From Cheilinus undulatus (lineage: Eukaryota; Chordata; Actinopteri; Labriformes; Labridae): a stretch of 64,000 nucleotides of DNA. Both the position numbers and the translations under genes were made by a program. A model generated the notes under the pieces. It saw only the letters and a list, made by a program, of their open reading frames with translations, ran no database searches and had not been told where the DNA came from. The stretch is from assembly GCF_018320785.1 (NCBI RefSeq), contig NC_054885.1, positions 7,142,921 through 7,206,920 on the forward strand, read 5' to 3'. This document shows positions 37,801-61,257 of this stretch, piece after piece. Numbering within the stretch: position 1 is the first letter of the stretch; each line of letters opens with the position of its first letter.

Positions 37801-39991
37801 GCTCTACCTGGAAAAATGGTTATGTTAAACTCAGGTGAAAACTGCAAGAAATGCAGTTTGTTAGTAACGAAAATAATCCTTTGAAAAATATGCTACTTTG
37901 CTAATTTTGTCATTTTTGCCTTTCTTTTGGGGCTGTGACAAAAATGCATCTAAAATAAGATTTTTGGAGGGGAGTTAGGGGTGTAAAGATAACAGAAATT
38001 TAAACTTTGTGCAAGATAACCCTGAAAGATGGCTGTCACCCTAGATGTTTGGGTTGTTTATTACAAAGTAAAAACCAACAGACACTCATTCTTTTGCACA
38101 GCGGTGCAGGGGTTGGCGCTGTTGCCTCACAGCAATGAGGTTCCTGGTTCGCTTCCCGGTCAGGGACTTTCTGTGCGGAGTTTGCATGTTCTCCCCAGGC
38201 AGAAAAAAAGTGGTGAAAAGAGTTTAAGACTGACAAAAATAGGTCTTAAATGAAAAAAATATATTAAAATTGGTGGGAAAAAACTAATGAAAAGGGGTAG
38301 AAATCTGACAAAATTGTTTTTAAGTAGCAACAGTGTGATTTTAAAAATGTTCTTAGTTTTTGCTCAGTGTCTCGCGACCCCCCCAGGGGGTCCCGACCCC
38401 TAGGTGAAGAACCACTGCTCTATGCAACTGTCAGCTATTTAGATAACATATTTTATTATTTTAAAACACTTAGTATTTTAATGTTTTATTTTTCTATAAA
38501 TCTAAAGAGAGGTATATTTGTTTAAATGGTTCAAAACTTAAAAACACTAGTTTAAAAAATTATTAGAATAATAGTGCCCGTATCAATTAAGTGATGTGTT
38601 GATGAAGCCTCCTAATTATGCGGAGACAATTCAAAACTGTGGGGTTTCATTCTCAGGATAAACAGTGACATCTAGAGGCATAGAGACTTTAAAACAGCTG
38701 TTTAATGATGGGACTGAAGCACCAGAGCAATGCCGCACTGTTTCTATTTCAAATTTAATAAAATAAATTGACAGTACAGCTGTGTGTAATTGAATTGAAT
38801 TGATGCTATAAATCAGGGTTGGGAAACTGGTAGCCCACTCAGTGTCTAGGCTCAAACAGAGGCTAGTGAACTCTCTGCAAAGGAAGCGTTCTACACCAGA
38901 CTCAACTCGGTGGTAGATTTGGTTCCCAGGGGTGATGCCTTGGCCATTCTTGTCGACTTTAATGCTCCCATTGGCTATCAGGCAGGGGTTGGTCCACATG
39001 GCTCTGGACAGCAAACTCCTCAATGATCCTTGATTTTGCCAAGAGTCGGAGCTTGAGGAGTGCTGGATCGTGGTTCCAAAGACCTGATTTGTGGTGCTGG
39101 TTTGGTATCCCACTGATGGCATCACAGAGAAAGAGAATGACCACATACTTGTAGATGGACGCTGTAGGCTGCTCTGGGACTGCAGGGTGAGTGCCCTTTT
39201 TTTTTAGTAGAGGCCATCACGGTCTAGTTGAAACCCTGATTGGATGCTTTTCTCTTTGGGGAGCCAGATGTTGCAGTGACGACAATACAATTAATGCACC
39301 CGTTTTTGTAACGTAAGTTTCTTAAGATGTCCTGGGTTTTTGTGACATCCTGAATGAGTCATCGATGCATTCTTGGAGTCATTTTGGTAGGACGGCCACT
39401 CCTGAGAAGGTTCTGCGCTTTTCCAAGTTTTCTCCATTCGTGAGTAATGGCTCTCACTCTGGTTTTAGGAGTCTCAGCGCCTCACAAATGTCTTTGTAAC
39501 TCTTTCCAGAGTGATAGATGTCAGTGACTTTTTCTCATCTGTTCCTGAATTTCTTTAGATGGTTACATGATGTGTTGGAGATCTTTTAGCCTGCTTCATT
39601 TTGTCAGTCAGCTTCTATTTAAGAGATTTCTGGATTCAGCAGGTCTAGCAGAAGTCAGGTCTGGGTGTGGCTGGTGAAACTGAACTGAGCTTTCCAATAA
39701 AATGTGGTTAATCACAGTTAATTCATGATTTAACAAGGGCGGTAATGGCTTTTTCACATAGGGCCAGGCAGGTTTGGATGGCTTTCTTCCCTTCATAAAT
39801 GAAATTGTTTGACTGTAGACTGGCTCTATGGATGTCAAACTGATATAAATGAATTATTTTTTGTGTTTTTGTGATTCCAGGAGAAAGTGGAGCTGGAGTA
39901 CAGACTAACATTCACCATGGGCGATCAGGAGCACAGCGAGAGTGGCAGTCTAGAACAGTTTCCTCCTCCGGAGACGTGGGGGAATCTATAG
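22824..39991 (+). CDS. gga1: ADP-ribosylation factor-binding clathrin adaptor GGA1
   Basis: Monomeric adaptor that sorts acidic-dileucine cargo such as mannose-6-phosphate receptors between TGN and endosomes. Exons: 22824-22866, 26588-26672, 27066-27141, 29019-29117, 29210-29333, 29437-29537, 29614-29694, 32162-32299, 32392-32473, 33309-33422, 33535-33684, 33850-33923, 36537-36724, 36959-37188, 37269-37438, 37580-37690, 39881-39991. Total 1977 nt, 658 residues (human 639). Domains: VHS about 8-150 (RLLAHKIQSPQEWEA, KFRFLNELIKVVSPKYLG), GAT about 172-300 (KRVNAIQEVKESV, RPTLFRLASDTEDNDEAL), hinge with the clathrin-box/internal acidic-dileucine stretch SLLDDELMSL at 355-364, and GAE about 530-658 (LPVTVFDGHSLRVLFHFARD, ending FPPPETWGNL). 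GGA3 was rejected because the GAT end and hinge follow GGA1. Introns 1, 3, 7, 12 and 16 are filled with repeats. Confidence 0.96.
24195..24785. repeat. Large imperfect palindrome (foldback element)
   Basis: In GGA1 intron 1. Left-arm words such as 'aaatggtgccaca', 'gcatttgtgggatgagcagc' and 'cttctctgccaatgcca' return in inverse complement in the right arm. The axis lies near 24480 (atcagg-ca-cctgat), giving arms close to 290-300 nt. The paired open frames on both strands here are products of the symmetry. Probably a foldback-type DNA element; the family is not identified. Confidence 0.85.
26058..26266. mobile_element. Short hAT-like miniature element
   Basis: In GGA1 intron 1. The left end 'tggttttcagactctatcgc' and right end 'gcgcagagtttgagaaccac' are imperfect inverted copies of the CAGTGGTTCTCAAACT type of hAT terminus. 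I find no clear target duplication, so the limits are approximate. Confidence 0.5.
27435..27749. mobile_element. hAT miniature element (GGTTCCCAAA termini)
   Basis: In GGA1 intron 3. Starts TACTGGTTCCCAAAGTGGGG and ends CAAAGTTTGGGAACCCCTG as inverted termini. It is flanked by ctttacac (27427-27434) and ctctacac (27750-27757), which match at seven of eight positions, consistent with an 8-bp hAT duplication. No coding capacity. Confidence 0.78.
27920..28985 (-). mobile_element. Decayed Tc1-like DNA transposon
   Basis: In GGA1 intron 3. The left end 'atctgaatatcatggaaaaa' resembles a common teleost Tc1-like terminus (from memory). Minus-strand frames keep transposase pieces: DTDFLFQQDLAPVYS (28362-28583 frame, around the second catalytic Asp) and LGDLHMEWTEARVSGLRATT in the more N-terminal 28762-28995 frame. 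Stops and shifts break it into fragments. Limits are approximate. Confidence 0.75.
30462..30970. mobile_element. hAT element, TAGGGCTG family, copy C
   Basis: In GGA1 intron 7. Runs from TAGGGCTGAACGATTTGGG to its inverted counterpart ..AATTGCCCAGCCCTA. Perfect 8-bp flanks ctattaat lie at 30454-30461 and 30971-30978. The second flank is immediately followed by a different hAT element whose far side also carries ctattaat. Confidence 0.9.
30979..31737. mobile_element. Second hAT family (TTCCAATACCA termini), copy 1
   Basis: In GGA1 intron 7, directly after copy C. The left terminus contains 'gttgttccaattccaatacc' and the right terminus 'tggtattggaacatctctac', an imperfect inverted pair. Flanks ctattaat lie at 30971-30978 and 31738-31745. 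The interior (for example 'gatactgcttaaaatgcagg' and 'tttagccatgctaa') is shared with the copy at 50744-52130. No transposase frame remains. Confidence 0.78.
34050..34650 (+). repeat. RTE-like LINE tail or derived SINE, copy 2
   Basis: In GGA1 intron 12. Same composite as 631-1136: a first 'ccattagccctatctccc' block, a 'ctttcaaactctataaactc' block, a second block with 'ggatccagacggtgatccag', then an (aaac)n-type tail and 'cataacctctgtggaggagg'. It is longer than copy 1, which lacks part of the middle. Confidence 0.62.
35360..36330 (+). mobile_element. Decayed Tc1-like transposon, sense to GGA1
   Basis: In GGA1 intron 12. Plus-strand frames preserve an N-terminal DNA-binding segment (MPCLTDLDRARAIGQLQAGV, then NPSTVSKLKAKFHITGNVRG). 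They also keep a catalytic-region piece (NLMW-type, read here as LNMWRNVTSSDESRFCLW) and remnants of the SPDLNPIEH block in shifted frames near 36170-36210. Several frameshifts and stops make it inactive. Ends were not resolved. Confidence 0.8.
38096..38205 (+). repeat. SINE-like fragment with Pol III B-box motif
   Basis: In GGA1 intron 16. Contains 'ggttggcgctgttgcctcac', a B-box-like ggttcgcttcc, and 'gagtttgcatgttctcccc', the order found in a very common teleost interspersed repeat (from memory). It is truncated on the right. Not a tRNA gene: no cloverleaf can be formed. Confidence 0.6.
38206..38425. mobile_element. hAT-like terminal fragment
   Basis: A G/A-rich stretch ('gtggtgaaaagag..') is followed by 'tgtctcgcgaccccccc' and the end 'gtgaagaaccactg', which reads as a CAGTGGTTCTTCAC hAT-type terminus on the minus strand. 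The opposite terminus is not seen, probably because it was interrupted by, or joined to, the neighbouring SINE-like piece. Confidence 0.45.
38830..39195 (+). mobile_element. LINE endonuclease-domain fragment
   Basis: In GGA1 intron 16. Plus-strand translation in broken frames gives FYTRLNSVVDLVPRGDALA, then VDFNAPIGYQAGVGPHGSG and KDLICGAG pieces. This resembles the apurinic-type endonuclease of a non-LTR retrotransposon around the DFNA motif. Stops and frameshifts are present. No reverse transcriptase follows. Confidence 0.65.
39240..39850. mobile_element. DNA-transposon fragment
   Basis: In GGA1 intron 16. The words 'cattttgtcagtcagcttct', 'atttaagagatttctgg' and 'ggctttttcacatagggcca' match, from memory, a common teleost Tc1-like repeat end. 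No usable reading frame. Assignment to a family is tentative. Confidence 0.45.
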
Positions 39992-41339
39992 CATTGAAAC
40001 ACAAACACAACCTGACAGACTGCTTTCTGACTCGCCGTTCTCCCTAAACAACTCGACATGATGCACACGCCTCTTTCCTTTCAATCACATTGAACTTTCT
40101 TTGATTGATTCTTTAGTTTGGGTTTTGCTCCTGCTCCGTCAGTGTAATGTGTGTTCTGCTTTAATGAGTCCGTGTGTTTAGGTCTAGTCCGCTTTATGTG
40201 GCTGCTTTAAATCAAACCTGCGACTGTTTCTGTACAGTCGCTGCAGTCCTGTCATTGTAGTTTTAACAGACAGCGCTATGAAGGAAGAAACTACATCCAA
40301 CTAGTGAGTGATCGCTCATTTAGTGTGCTCGATTTTTTTCTGTTGGGGCATTAAGTCTTTTACCTGCAGTTTCCACATGGGCCGAGTACACCGTGGTCTG
40401 TCCATTCTGAGCCAATGTCAGCCTTTCTAGTCAGTCTTTGTATTAACCAGCACATCTCAGTCAGTCTTTAAGCAGAGCAGAGCGCCCACTCTGGCCTGGG
40501 CTGTCGATTGTGTGTCCCAAAATTAAACCAATATTATAGCAAAATAGGAAGCAAATAGACAGCAAATCCACCCTGGAAAGGAGAGTAATACTGGAGATAT
40601 AGCAGCTGTTTCACCTTGTTTACATGTGTGCCCGGCTGTGTTATGAGCATTCCTGTAAATATACTCGTCTATATGCAGTGTTGTTGCTAGACACCACTAG
40701 AAGGCACAGCAGAGCTCAAGCTGTATACAGCTACCTGATGTGTGGGATGTAAACTACAAATATGGAAACACTTGAGGTTATTTGAATGTTAATGCTGAGA
40801 TCAGAACTAGCATGATATCATCAGTAATTAATAGTAACATCAGATCAGATCAGGCTGATGACCAGTTGTCAAAACACACTGTCTGCAATTTGTTTCTATA
40901 AGATTTACCTCTGTGCAAAGTCATAACACTCCTAGTGTTCTGGTTTAATTAGTGAGCCTGTTACCGAGTGATTTTCATAATTATGTGGGAATAGAGCCTG
41001 CTAATGGGCCATGAATTTAACGAAGACTCAATCCGAATGCAAATGTAAGAAACTACTTAGCAGGGTCGCTAGTTTAACTGTAACACCAGCCTTATTTTCA
41101 TTATTTTACAAGTTCAAAAGTTGACTTTTAAAACTGGATGCTTCTGTCATGCGCTGTTGGACGGACATGTTTCTCTCTGAGCAGTGAATGTAACACTTCG
41201 TAAAGGTTTGGAGGATTGTGACTCCTTTTATCATTTTTTTTTCTTTAAAACTTTAAGATGGTATTGTTTCTAAGGGTGTGTTCACAATCACTCAAACAGG
41301 TGTATTAGGGCCTCCCTAAAAAATAAAAAGAAGTACTTG

Positions 41340-42425
41340 TTAATTTTGTAGAGAATAAAACAGAAAGAATTAATTATTGCATAAATTTTCAACAAAAATT
41401 TAAACTAGATCAACTACAGAAGCCTAAATAGTTTCTAATTAAAAAGTCATCAATTTTAGCTTTGTATTCACTCATACTTCAAGGTCATGAAGTCATAAAT
41501 TTACCACAGAAAAAAGCAGTTTTTCAAGTAAAAAGTCATTTATCTTTTCTTTATAAACACTAACATTTAAAATTTATAGGGATGCCAAGTTACAACAGGA
41601 AAAACTAGAATTTTTTCTAGTTAGAAGTTGAACACTTTAACTTTATATCCACTAAAATTAAAAGTTTATAAAGACCCTTAATTTACAAAAAAACACTTTT
41701 TTAGCCACAAAGTTTTAAATTTTAACTTTATAAACACTTGAATTTCAGGTTCATAAAGCCATACATTTACAAAAAAGAGCGCAAATTTTTAAAGTTAAAA
41801 AGTCATTTATTTTTTCTTTATAAACACTTAAATTTGAAGTTTATAGGCTCATACATTTTCAACAGAAAAAGCAGATTTTTCTAGTTATAAGTAAATTTAA
41901 CCTAATACACACTCAAATTTCAAATTTATTAATTTGTAAATTTACAACAGAAAAAAAAGAAATTTTCTGGTTTAAAAGTCTTAAATTTTGAATTTATAAA
42001 CACTAAAAATCAAAGTGTCTAAAGTCATAACTTTTCAACAGAAACAAAGAAATTTTCTGGTTGAATTTTTACCTTATAAACACTCATTTTTCACTTTACA
42101 CACTTAAATTTCACATCTCTAAAGCCATTAATTCACAACAAAAAAAAACCCTCTTAATTTTCTAGTTAAAAAGCCGTAAATTTCAACTTTAAAGAATACT
42201 CGTTTATAGTTTATAGGGTCATAAATTTACATAAGAGAAACTCAACATTTTCCAGTTAAAATGTTGTAATTACTAACTTTATAAACACTAAAATTTAAAT
42301 TTTACAAGACCATTTATTCACAACAGAAAAGCCTGAAATCTTCTAGTTTAAATGTCATATATTTTAACTTAATAAACTTGAAATTTTTGAGTGTATAAAG
42401 TCATAAATTTACTAGAAAGGAAACT
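41340..42425. repeat. Degenerate ~90-bp tandem array
   Basis: About eleven to twelve diverged units. Each unit follows the order 'cataaatttacaacagaaaa', then 'ttttctagttaaaaagtcat', then 'aactttataaacacttaaat', then 'ttcaaagtttata', with a spacing close to 90 bp. Units share order and theme but not exact sequence, so the array is old. It lies in or just beyond the GGA1 3' UTR. Confidence 0.85.
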
Positions 42426-43839
42426 CAAAGTACTTGTTGAATCAAAGTTGCTCCTGGCTTCTGCCGGTGCGTCATCCTCCTCTGAATAGCTCAAGTTTAC
42501 AGAATGCCTCTTTAAAATGCGACTTTAGTGACGGCTAATGTGAAGATTCTGGGCTAAAATCTCTGGATTTCTTGTTCTTGAGTCCCAGTATAAAGTGTAA
42601 TCTGAATGTGGTCTTAATTGCAGTACTTAGAAAAGACAAACCACTTTATCTGGTGCAATTTCCATCCATTCAATGAAATGTGCATGACTTTAAAATTTTG
42701 GCTTATATATTTACAACTTAACCTAAAAATTTTGAGTTTGGTTTGTCATAAATTTACCTGTTTAATCTAAAAAGCACATTTCTTTCCCTCAAAAATAAGA
42801 AGAATTTCACTTTTCTCAGAGTAGCCCTGATAAATTGCTGTACACATTCCCTCCACCTTTACTCTTCCTCTACTGTTTCTGCATTTTGCGCCCCTGTTGC
42901 ATTGATTTTTGAAGACGTTCACAGCTGAAGCATCAGATCAGCACAGGACGTCATGTGTCCATGTATGAGTAGTTAAGTCTCTGGTCTAACATGCTGTTAA
43001 AGTGCTGTTCTGTTATTTAAACGTAAACTCGTGACCAATCTTCTCTGAGCTTCAGAAACAAACAGTGGGCTCGCTGTTGGTCAGAACAGTGTCGCAGTAT
43101 GGACAGGCTCTGTGGAAACTGCAGGTTGAACCCAGAATTGGTTCACTTTCTCATCTGCATGCTCCGCCGTTATCGGGGATTATGCCTGATAATTCCATCA
43201 CTCCTAAATGAAGAGGCTGAGCATTACATCAACATCTCTTTAGTTATAACTACAATTAATCCTATTATTTTGGTGTCTGCTTTGTAATAAGTGACTATCA
43301 TTAATTATTTCTAATTTGCACAGATGTTTCGGGGCTTTACGGTTTTCCTTCTTGTGTGAAGAACAAAATCTACTGTAACATCAGAGTTGTGTATTATCTG
43401 CCATATGTGCCTATTTTGCAGTTCTAAGTGCGTTCAGATGGATTTCCTCATTTATCTCATGTTATTTAGGTCTGCAGTTTGTCTGACATACAGATTTTAA
43501 CCTGAAATCTTAATATATTCAAAGCGATTTCTGTAGCGTGCCACTTTAATTTGACAGATCTTTTCAGTAGCTTGTTTTTAGTTCCAATTCCAGCATTGAT
43601 TTGGTTTGATATTCCTCATATGCAGAGAGAGCTGCAGCAGGTCGTCTGTCTCAAACACGTTGAACTTGTTTCTTCAGTCTGCGGCGCATGTCAGCTGAAA
43701 ACGTTGTCCTCCCCTCGGTCACATTCCTCTGCACTTATGTCCTATTAAACTGCTCTGTAAATACCAACGATGGCAGTTCTGTTATGTACATTTGACTCGT
43801 GTGCAAGAGTATAACACTGGTTAAATATTCAGAATGGGT

Positions 43840-43845
43840 AATAAA
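43840..43845 (+). terminator. gga1: Candidate distal poly(A) signal of GGA1
   Basis: AATAAA followed within 20 nt by the T/G-rich stretch ttttttcttggtgatctg, a plausible cleavage context. It is 3.85 kb after the stop codon. Confidence 0.5.
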
Positions 43846-43860
43846 GAGTTTTTTCTTGGT

Positions 43861-46800
43861 GATCTGAATGCTTCAACACTCCTTCATTTTTAGATTTCAG
43901 TAATTCAAGAGTGCAAAAAGATATGTTGAAGAACTTTATTAGCAAACTGTAAAAAGGACGCCACATTTTGCAAGAAAAATCCAAATCATCACAGCTGATA
44001 AACTCAAAATGGTTAGCTATCAGGTCTCAGATTTATCAGAAAACAAACTAGGGATGGAGATCAAAACCCACTTCAACAATGACCTGGTTCAGCACTTTTA
44101 AACCCAACAATCTGAGCTGATCAGTACTGCTGTTGAGCCTCTTGGGTAATGAATCAAGCTGAGATGTCATTTAAATTAAATCACTAGTGCTCAAATGTCT
44201 GCTGTTGTTGCAGAGCAGTCATCCTCCTCCGCTCAAGAACTTTGTAGCATGTCACTTAAGTTTCAAACATTAGTCCAATGTTGAAACTGGGAGGATAAGA
44301 TCTAGTTAGCTACTTAAATAAGGTGTTGGGGTCAGGAAGTGGCGGATAGCCATTAGGAATGAATGGGAAAAAAATAATGTTAGTACTTTACAGCTCTAAA
44401 TGGATCTCTACACTGCAATTATCCTCAGGAAATTTCTACATACATTGAGTACAATCCCTACACTTTGCAAGAAAAGTGATTTTTCCACAGTTTAACTGAT
44501 TTCCCTGGCGTGCACACAGTCCTACAAATCTCAAAGCATTATCTAGTCAAATGAAGGGAATGTACTGAGCTTTAGCTTGAACATATTAAGAATTCCTTAT
44601 TTTGTCACAAACATGCTTTTAGTTGAAACATGTGTTCTATCAACTGAATAAACCCTGCAGAGTAGAGGTGTTCAGTTTACAAATGAGCCTGTTCTATGAA
44701 AACGGCTCTTATTGTGCTAGAAGGGCGGGGTTATCCCAACTGCGGGCTGGTGACATCACCAGTCCACATATTTGCCCCGCCCACATTAAAACCCAGCCAG
44801 GAAAGAGGAGAAAAACTTTCTAATGGTCTTAATCCAAAATTCAGTCACATGTAGATCTCAGTTTTTTCACGTTTACAGCAACTGTATTCCAACTGTGTTA
44901 AGACATAAATTTTGGATTTCACTTTACAGGGTCTTTAAGTTTGTGATTTCTTTGTTTTTAAAAAAGTCTAGATTTAGATTGAGCCTTAGATGAAGGGAAA
45001 CAAGAACTCATCCTATGCACAAATGTAATAAAAAAAAAAAAAAAAATTAGATTTTAGTTTCCAAGCTTGACTGATTAACTTTTTTGGAGGATTCGATTAC
45101 AACTGATCTCTAAAGCCAATCAAACAGCTCCTCTTCAACTACACTAAAGCATCACAGCATTATCATAAAGGGTTTCAGTGTCAATAAAAATTATTGATCC
45201 CCATCCCTGGTTTATCCAAGCTTTACAAAGTCAATGCAAAACCTTAATCATAATCTTTGTCATGTAACCAAGATTAATCTAAAATAAAATAGTCAAAAGA
45301 CAAAATAATGAGGAGAAACACTGTTTTTTTAACCTAATTTTGGTTAATATACAAGAGTTTTATTCTATTCAAAATGATCTTGTGGCATACAAAGTTTAAA
45401 TGCAAAAATAAAGCTATTCGCTACAACAGGAGTCAGTAAACACAGTTATAAACTTCAGCACCTACCTTTGACAAACCTAAAGGAGAGAGCAGATTTAAAT
45501 CACTCACAAAAAGAGGATCACGATACAAAAACAGTGTTCAAAAAGATCATAGTCTGTCAAACTCAAGAACTAACACTTCATTTGACTTGAAGCAAAGTCA
45601 AAATCACAAAGAGTTGGCCACTTTATGAACAAAAGCAAAACAAGCTTATAATCTAGGACCCAGGACTGAGCCCTAACAAAGATCACAGCATCAGTGTGAC
45701 TGTAGAGGAAGGCTGTCATCACAATATCAGAATATTAAACTTAGATACAATAAAAATCAAAACCAAACAATGTCCATAACGCTTTGATACCACAGAAGCC
45801 CTAGATACAAGTTCAGGGTAATTTCTACTGTTCAGTTACTAAAAAATGAAGGCAAACTTGAGCTTTTGGGTTAAAAATATAACTTTTTAATGTTTTTTCT
45901 CTCCTATGCACCTGTCTGATTAAATAGATGTTTCTTTTTGTTTTTTAAAGATCCAGTAGTTTTTTTTTTCATTTTACTGAAGACCTACAAATATGGGGGG
46001 TCTTTGCATTAAACATCTATTTTGGGCATTCACATACCAAGTTGATTGCACTCCACGCCTGCATTTTACATCCTCAGTGATGACCTGCAACCAGAGCCAA
46101 CATGCTAGTCCATTATGCAAACTACAGCCCTTATATTATTACATTGGCTCCTCAGTAGAGATAGATCAGACCCTTGATTTCCATCCTGACCCTCCCTGAG
46201 CCCATGAATGTTCTCTCCAAGCCCAGCCCAGCCCAGCCTGTCTCTTTAACTGTGTTTATGGGCCTGAGCCTGATTTTAACATTGTATTATTTTCAAAGAA
46301 GGGTTTTAACCTTCTCCTTAGTTTTGTTTTAACAACACAAATTTGTTCAGATAAGTTCTTAAAGAGCACAACATACAAGCATGTATTACAGACGTGGCTC
46401 TCTATTGTTAATGATGATCAGAGCAGTGAGGATGAGGAGCAGACGCGGAAACATCACTGTGCACTGGGTTTGTTGCTGCGTTTCCACCTGTGCATTATTG
46501 CTTGCTTTGCTTCCTCCTCCTCACTCGTCCTCAACTGCACTATTTATCTCTCTGCTCTCAGGGTTAAGCAGGATGGCAGCTCCACTTTTTAACAGCTTTT
46601 CTCCCTCTCTATATCAAAAATATACATTTAAGGAAAACAGTGATTTAAATAAACAGCGTGGTGTGGACTTTTTAAGAGCCTTTATATTCAGGAAACTTGA
46701 CCAGTGGACCTGCAGCTCATAATTTGTGCAGTGGGTCTGCTCTGAGAGTAGTTGTTATGAAGTAGAAGCATAGAAAACTGGACATAGATAAAGGAAAAAA

Positions 46801-47563
46801 ATCAAGGGAACTTTACCGAGATGCCATGTCTGGCAGGATGCCTTGACTCCCCTTGAGCCTGTCTCAGCCAGGGCCCAAGAGGATAGGAGGGGATCCTGGC
46901 CCAGCCAGGTTACAGGCCATGGGCCACATCGGGCAAGTCTAAGGCGAGGCTGAGAATCTGACCTCTACTCCTCAGGTTTACTGTTTATTTAATGCTAACA
47001 ATAAGAATGAATTGGGTTGAATAAGCCATGAGGCAAGATGCTAGATTCACCTCTTTAACAGCTTTTCTCCCTACTTTTGTCAGAAAACTTGTCTTTAAAA
47101 GAAACAGTGATATTTCATTCAGAGATTAAATCCTGTGGGGTACTGGGTAGATTGCTCTTTTTTCTGAGTGGTTGGTGGTTTCCTTTTTGTTGTTCTAAAG
47201 ACACAAATAAAGGTTAAATTGTACTTTTAGAAGCTGAAAGACTGGCTCTTATTACTGAGCTTGTTTACAGGCACAGCATGGCGGTGTGCAGATACACGCA
47301 GCATCTACACCTCCAAATCCAGCCGATGAACGCCCCCCAGATCACCTCGGTATGCAATCTGAGCTAGCAGTTATTAAATCACCCTCTGTATGCATTGCAA
47401 CATCTCTGTGTTTATGGATTACTACTTGGTATACACATGCCCAAAACAAACATTTATCTGTGAATGCAAAGTCTTAGCGAAGGCAGAAATTGTGTCATCT
47501 TAAAATGTGGTATCATAAAAGTTAACAAAAAAGTTGACAACCTCAGAGTGGTGTGTGGTTTTG
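43861..47563. other. GGA1-ddx17 convergent spacer and ddx17 3' UTR
   Basis: No coding exon recognised. On the ddx17 strand, AATAAA (plus-strand TTTATT) occurs at 46984-46989, about 575 nt past the stop, and again near 45359, so the ddx17 3' UTR is at least ~0.6 kb. A ~90-bp segment ('tttaacagcttttctccct' .. 'gaaacagtgat') occurs twice, near 46590 and 47055. A poly(A) run lies at about 45030, and 46220 has a short cagccc repeat. Confidence 0.45.
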
Positions 47564-59727
<12,164 letters not shown>

Positions 59728-59992
59728 TTTGAGAAAAATCGATTTTAAAGACGCGAAAATCAGTTGTTTATCTTATCTTAGCCTTAGCTCAGAGGGCCTT
59801 GCTGCTACCGTGGTCTGGAGACCTTTCTAGGACTCCTCCGTTAATATATTTAGCCTTTTTGAAAAATAAAAGAAGCTTATTAAAAATATGAAAGTCCCAA
59901 TATTTCTGGTTTGATAAACTTAAACGGAACTTAAACAGCAAAGTGAAACAGCTAGCTTAATGCTATGTTGTTGTTGTTGATGCTCAGCCGGC

Positions 59993-60057
59993 GACCGGAA
60001 ACCGCTGTGAGTGGCTGGCGGCTTAATAAGTCCCGCCCCTAATTAGGAATGACGTAA
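59993..60057 (-). promoter_or_regulatory. ddx17: ddx17 promoter elements
   Basis: About 270-330 bp upstream of the start codon lie an ETS-like accggaaac (59994-60002), a GC box cccgcccc (60032-60039) and a CRE-like TGACGTAA (60050-60057). Together they fit a CpG-type housekeeping promoter. The repeat-poor stretch 59728-60060 is the likely 5' UTR and core promoter. Exact start unknown. Confidence 0.5.
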
Positions 60058-61257
60058 TCTCTTAAAGGCCCATTCCACTTTTTTAATCGAAAATACTCAC
60101 TGTCAAAGTGTAATTCAACTGGGTGTAGACATACGAACTATACATGTTTATTCGTTATTCAATTATTTTAACTATTTAACCATAACACCGCACTCTATTC
60201 TCAGATGCATTTTATCTGTTTCATTGTATTTTAGCCTGTTTAAATGCTTTAAAATATAGTTATATTATTTGGGGTTTTAAAAAAAAACATTGTTTTTTTG
60301 CAGACAAAGACAGAACAATATTACAAAGTCTGTCAGCCCACAAAATGACAAACAAAATCAAGCATCTTCTAGATTTTGTTAAAAAAAATGAGAGAGTAGG
60401 GGAAGTAGAGCAACAGCATGGTAAGGCAGGGTGAAATGTGAGCCCCAGTTAGGGCACGTCACCCTAGCTTTACTTTCTCTGCCCTCTTCCTAAACAAAGA
60501 GCAAGAGCAGATAGTAAAAACATTTCCCAATCCCAGTGCTTAAATATGCACAGCCTGCATGTGTCTATTAAAGCTGGCAACACTGTTTAGGCTGTGATGG
60601 CCATGTGGTAGAGAAGATACAAAGCCCACTGGGACACCAGAAATCACTGTCCTCCTAGGAAGTCATGTGACTAACTGAACTTCATGCATCATAGAGTGTG
60701 TCAAAGAGTGTTGTTCATACAAGCAAATAAGCCCTTTGTTGGATTTTTCTTTTATTTCCTTTTAAACACCAATAGAAACCAATATAGCATCAAAACATAT
60801 AATATTATTACCAATACACAAATGAAAAAGTATACAACAGAAATAAAACATGAGAATATTTGAAAATTAAAATATTTGACTTCAGCACTAAACAAGCTAT
60901 GCCATATACTGTCATAGTATGACTGTTTTCAGTGCTTAGTTTAAGTCTATTTACATTCTTTACTTTCTGGTATAATATTTCCTGGTTTAAATTATTAAGC
61001 TCATTTTTACATCGCACATAATCAAAATTACCAATATCATTTAAAAGTGTTTTATCAGGATGCTTTACTTTGATATGCTGTTACATCAAGGCAGAGTATA
61101 AGGCAGTGAAAGTCACTTATTTACTAAATCAATGTCACTTTTAAAAAACAAATTCAGTCAAGCTTGGTTTTACCTAAAGCGATACAGGATCAGCAGAAAG
61201 ACAGTCATTAATTAGAGAGAGGGGCCGGCGGCCTGGATTTTAAGACATGCTCAAAGT

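Larger units (their letters stand above)
39992..43860 (+). other. gga1: GGA1 3' UTR and downstream sequence
   Basis: No further exon is visible. The first 1.3 kb is unique-looking sequence. AATAAA hexamers occur near 41322 and 41352, then a degenerate tandem array (41340-42425), then more unique sequence up to a well-placed AATAAA at 43840-43845. The 3' UTR is therefore either about 1.35 kb or, if the distal signal is used, about 3.9 kb and would include the array. The sequence alone cannot decide. Confidence 0.5.

Noticed and set aside
38096-38205. Possible tRNA gene because of a B-box-like ggttcgcttcc
   Set aside because: No cloverleaf or A box in the right place; matches a common interspersed repeat instead.
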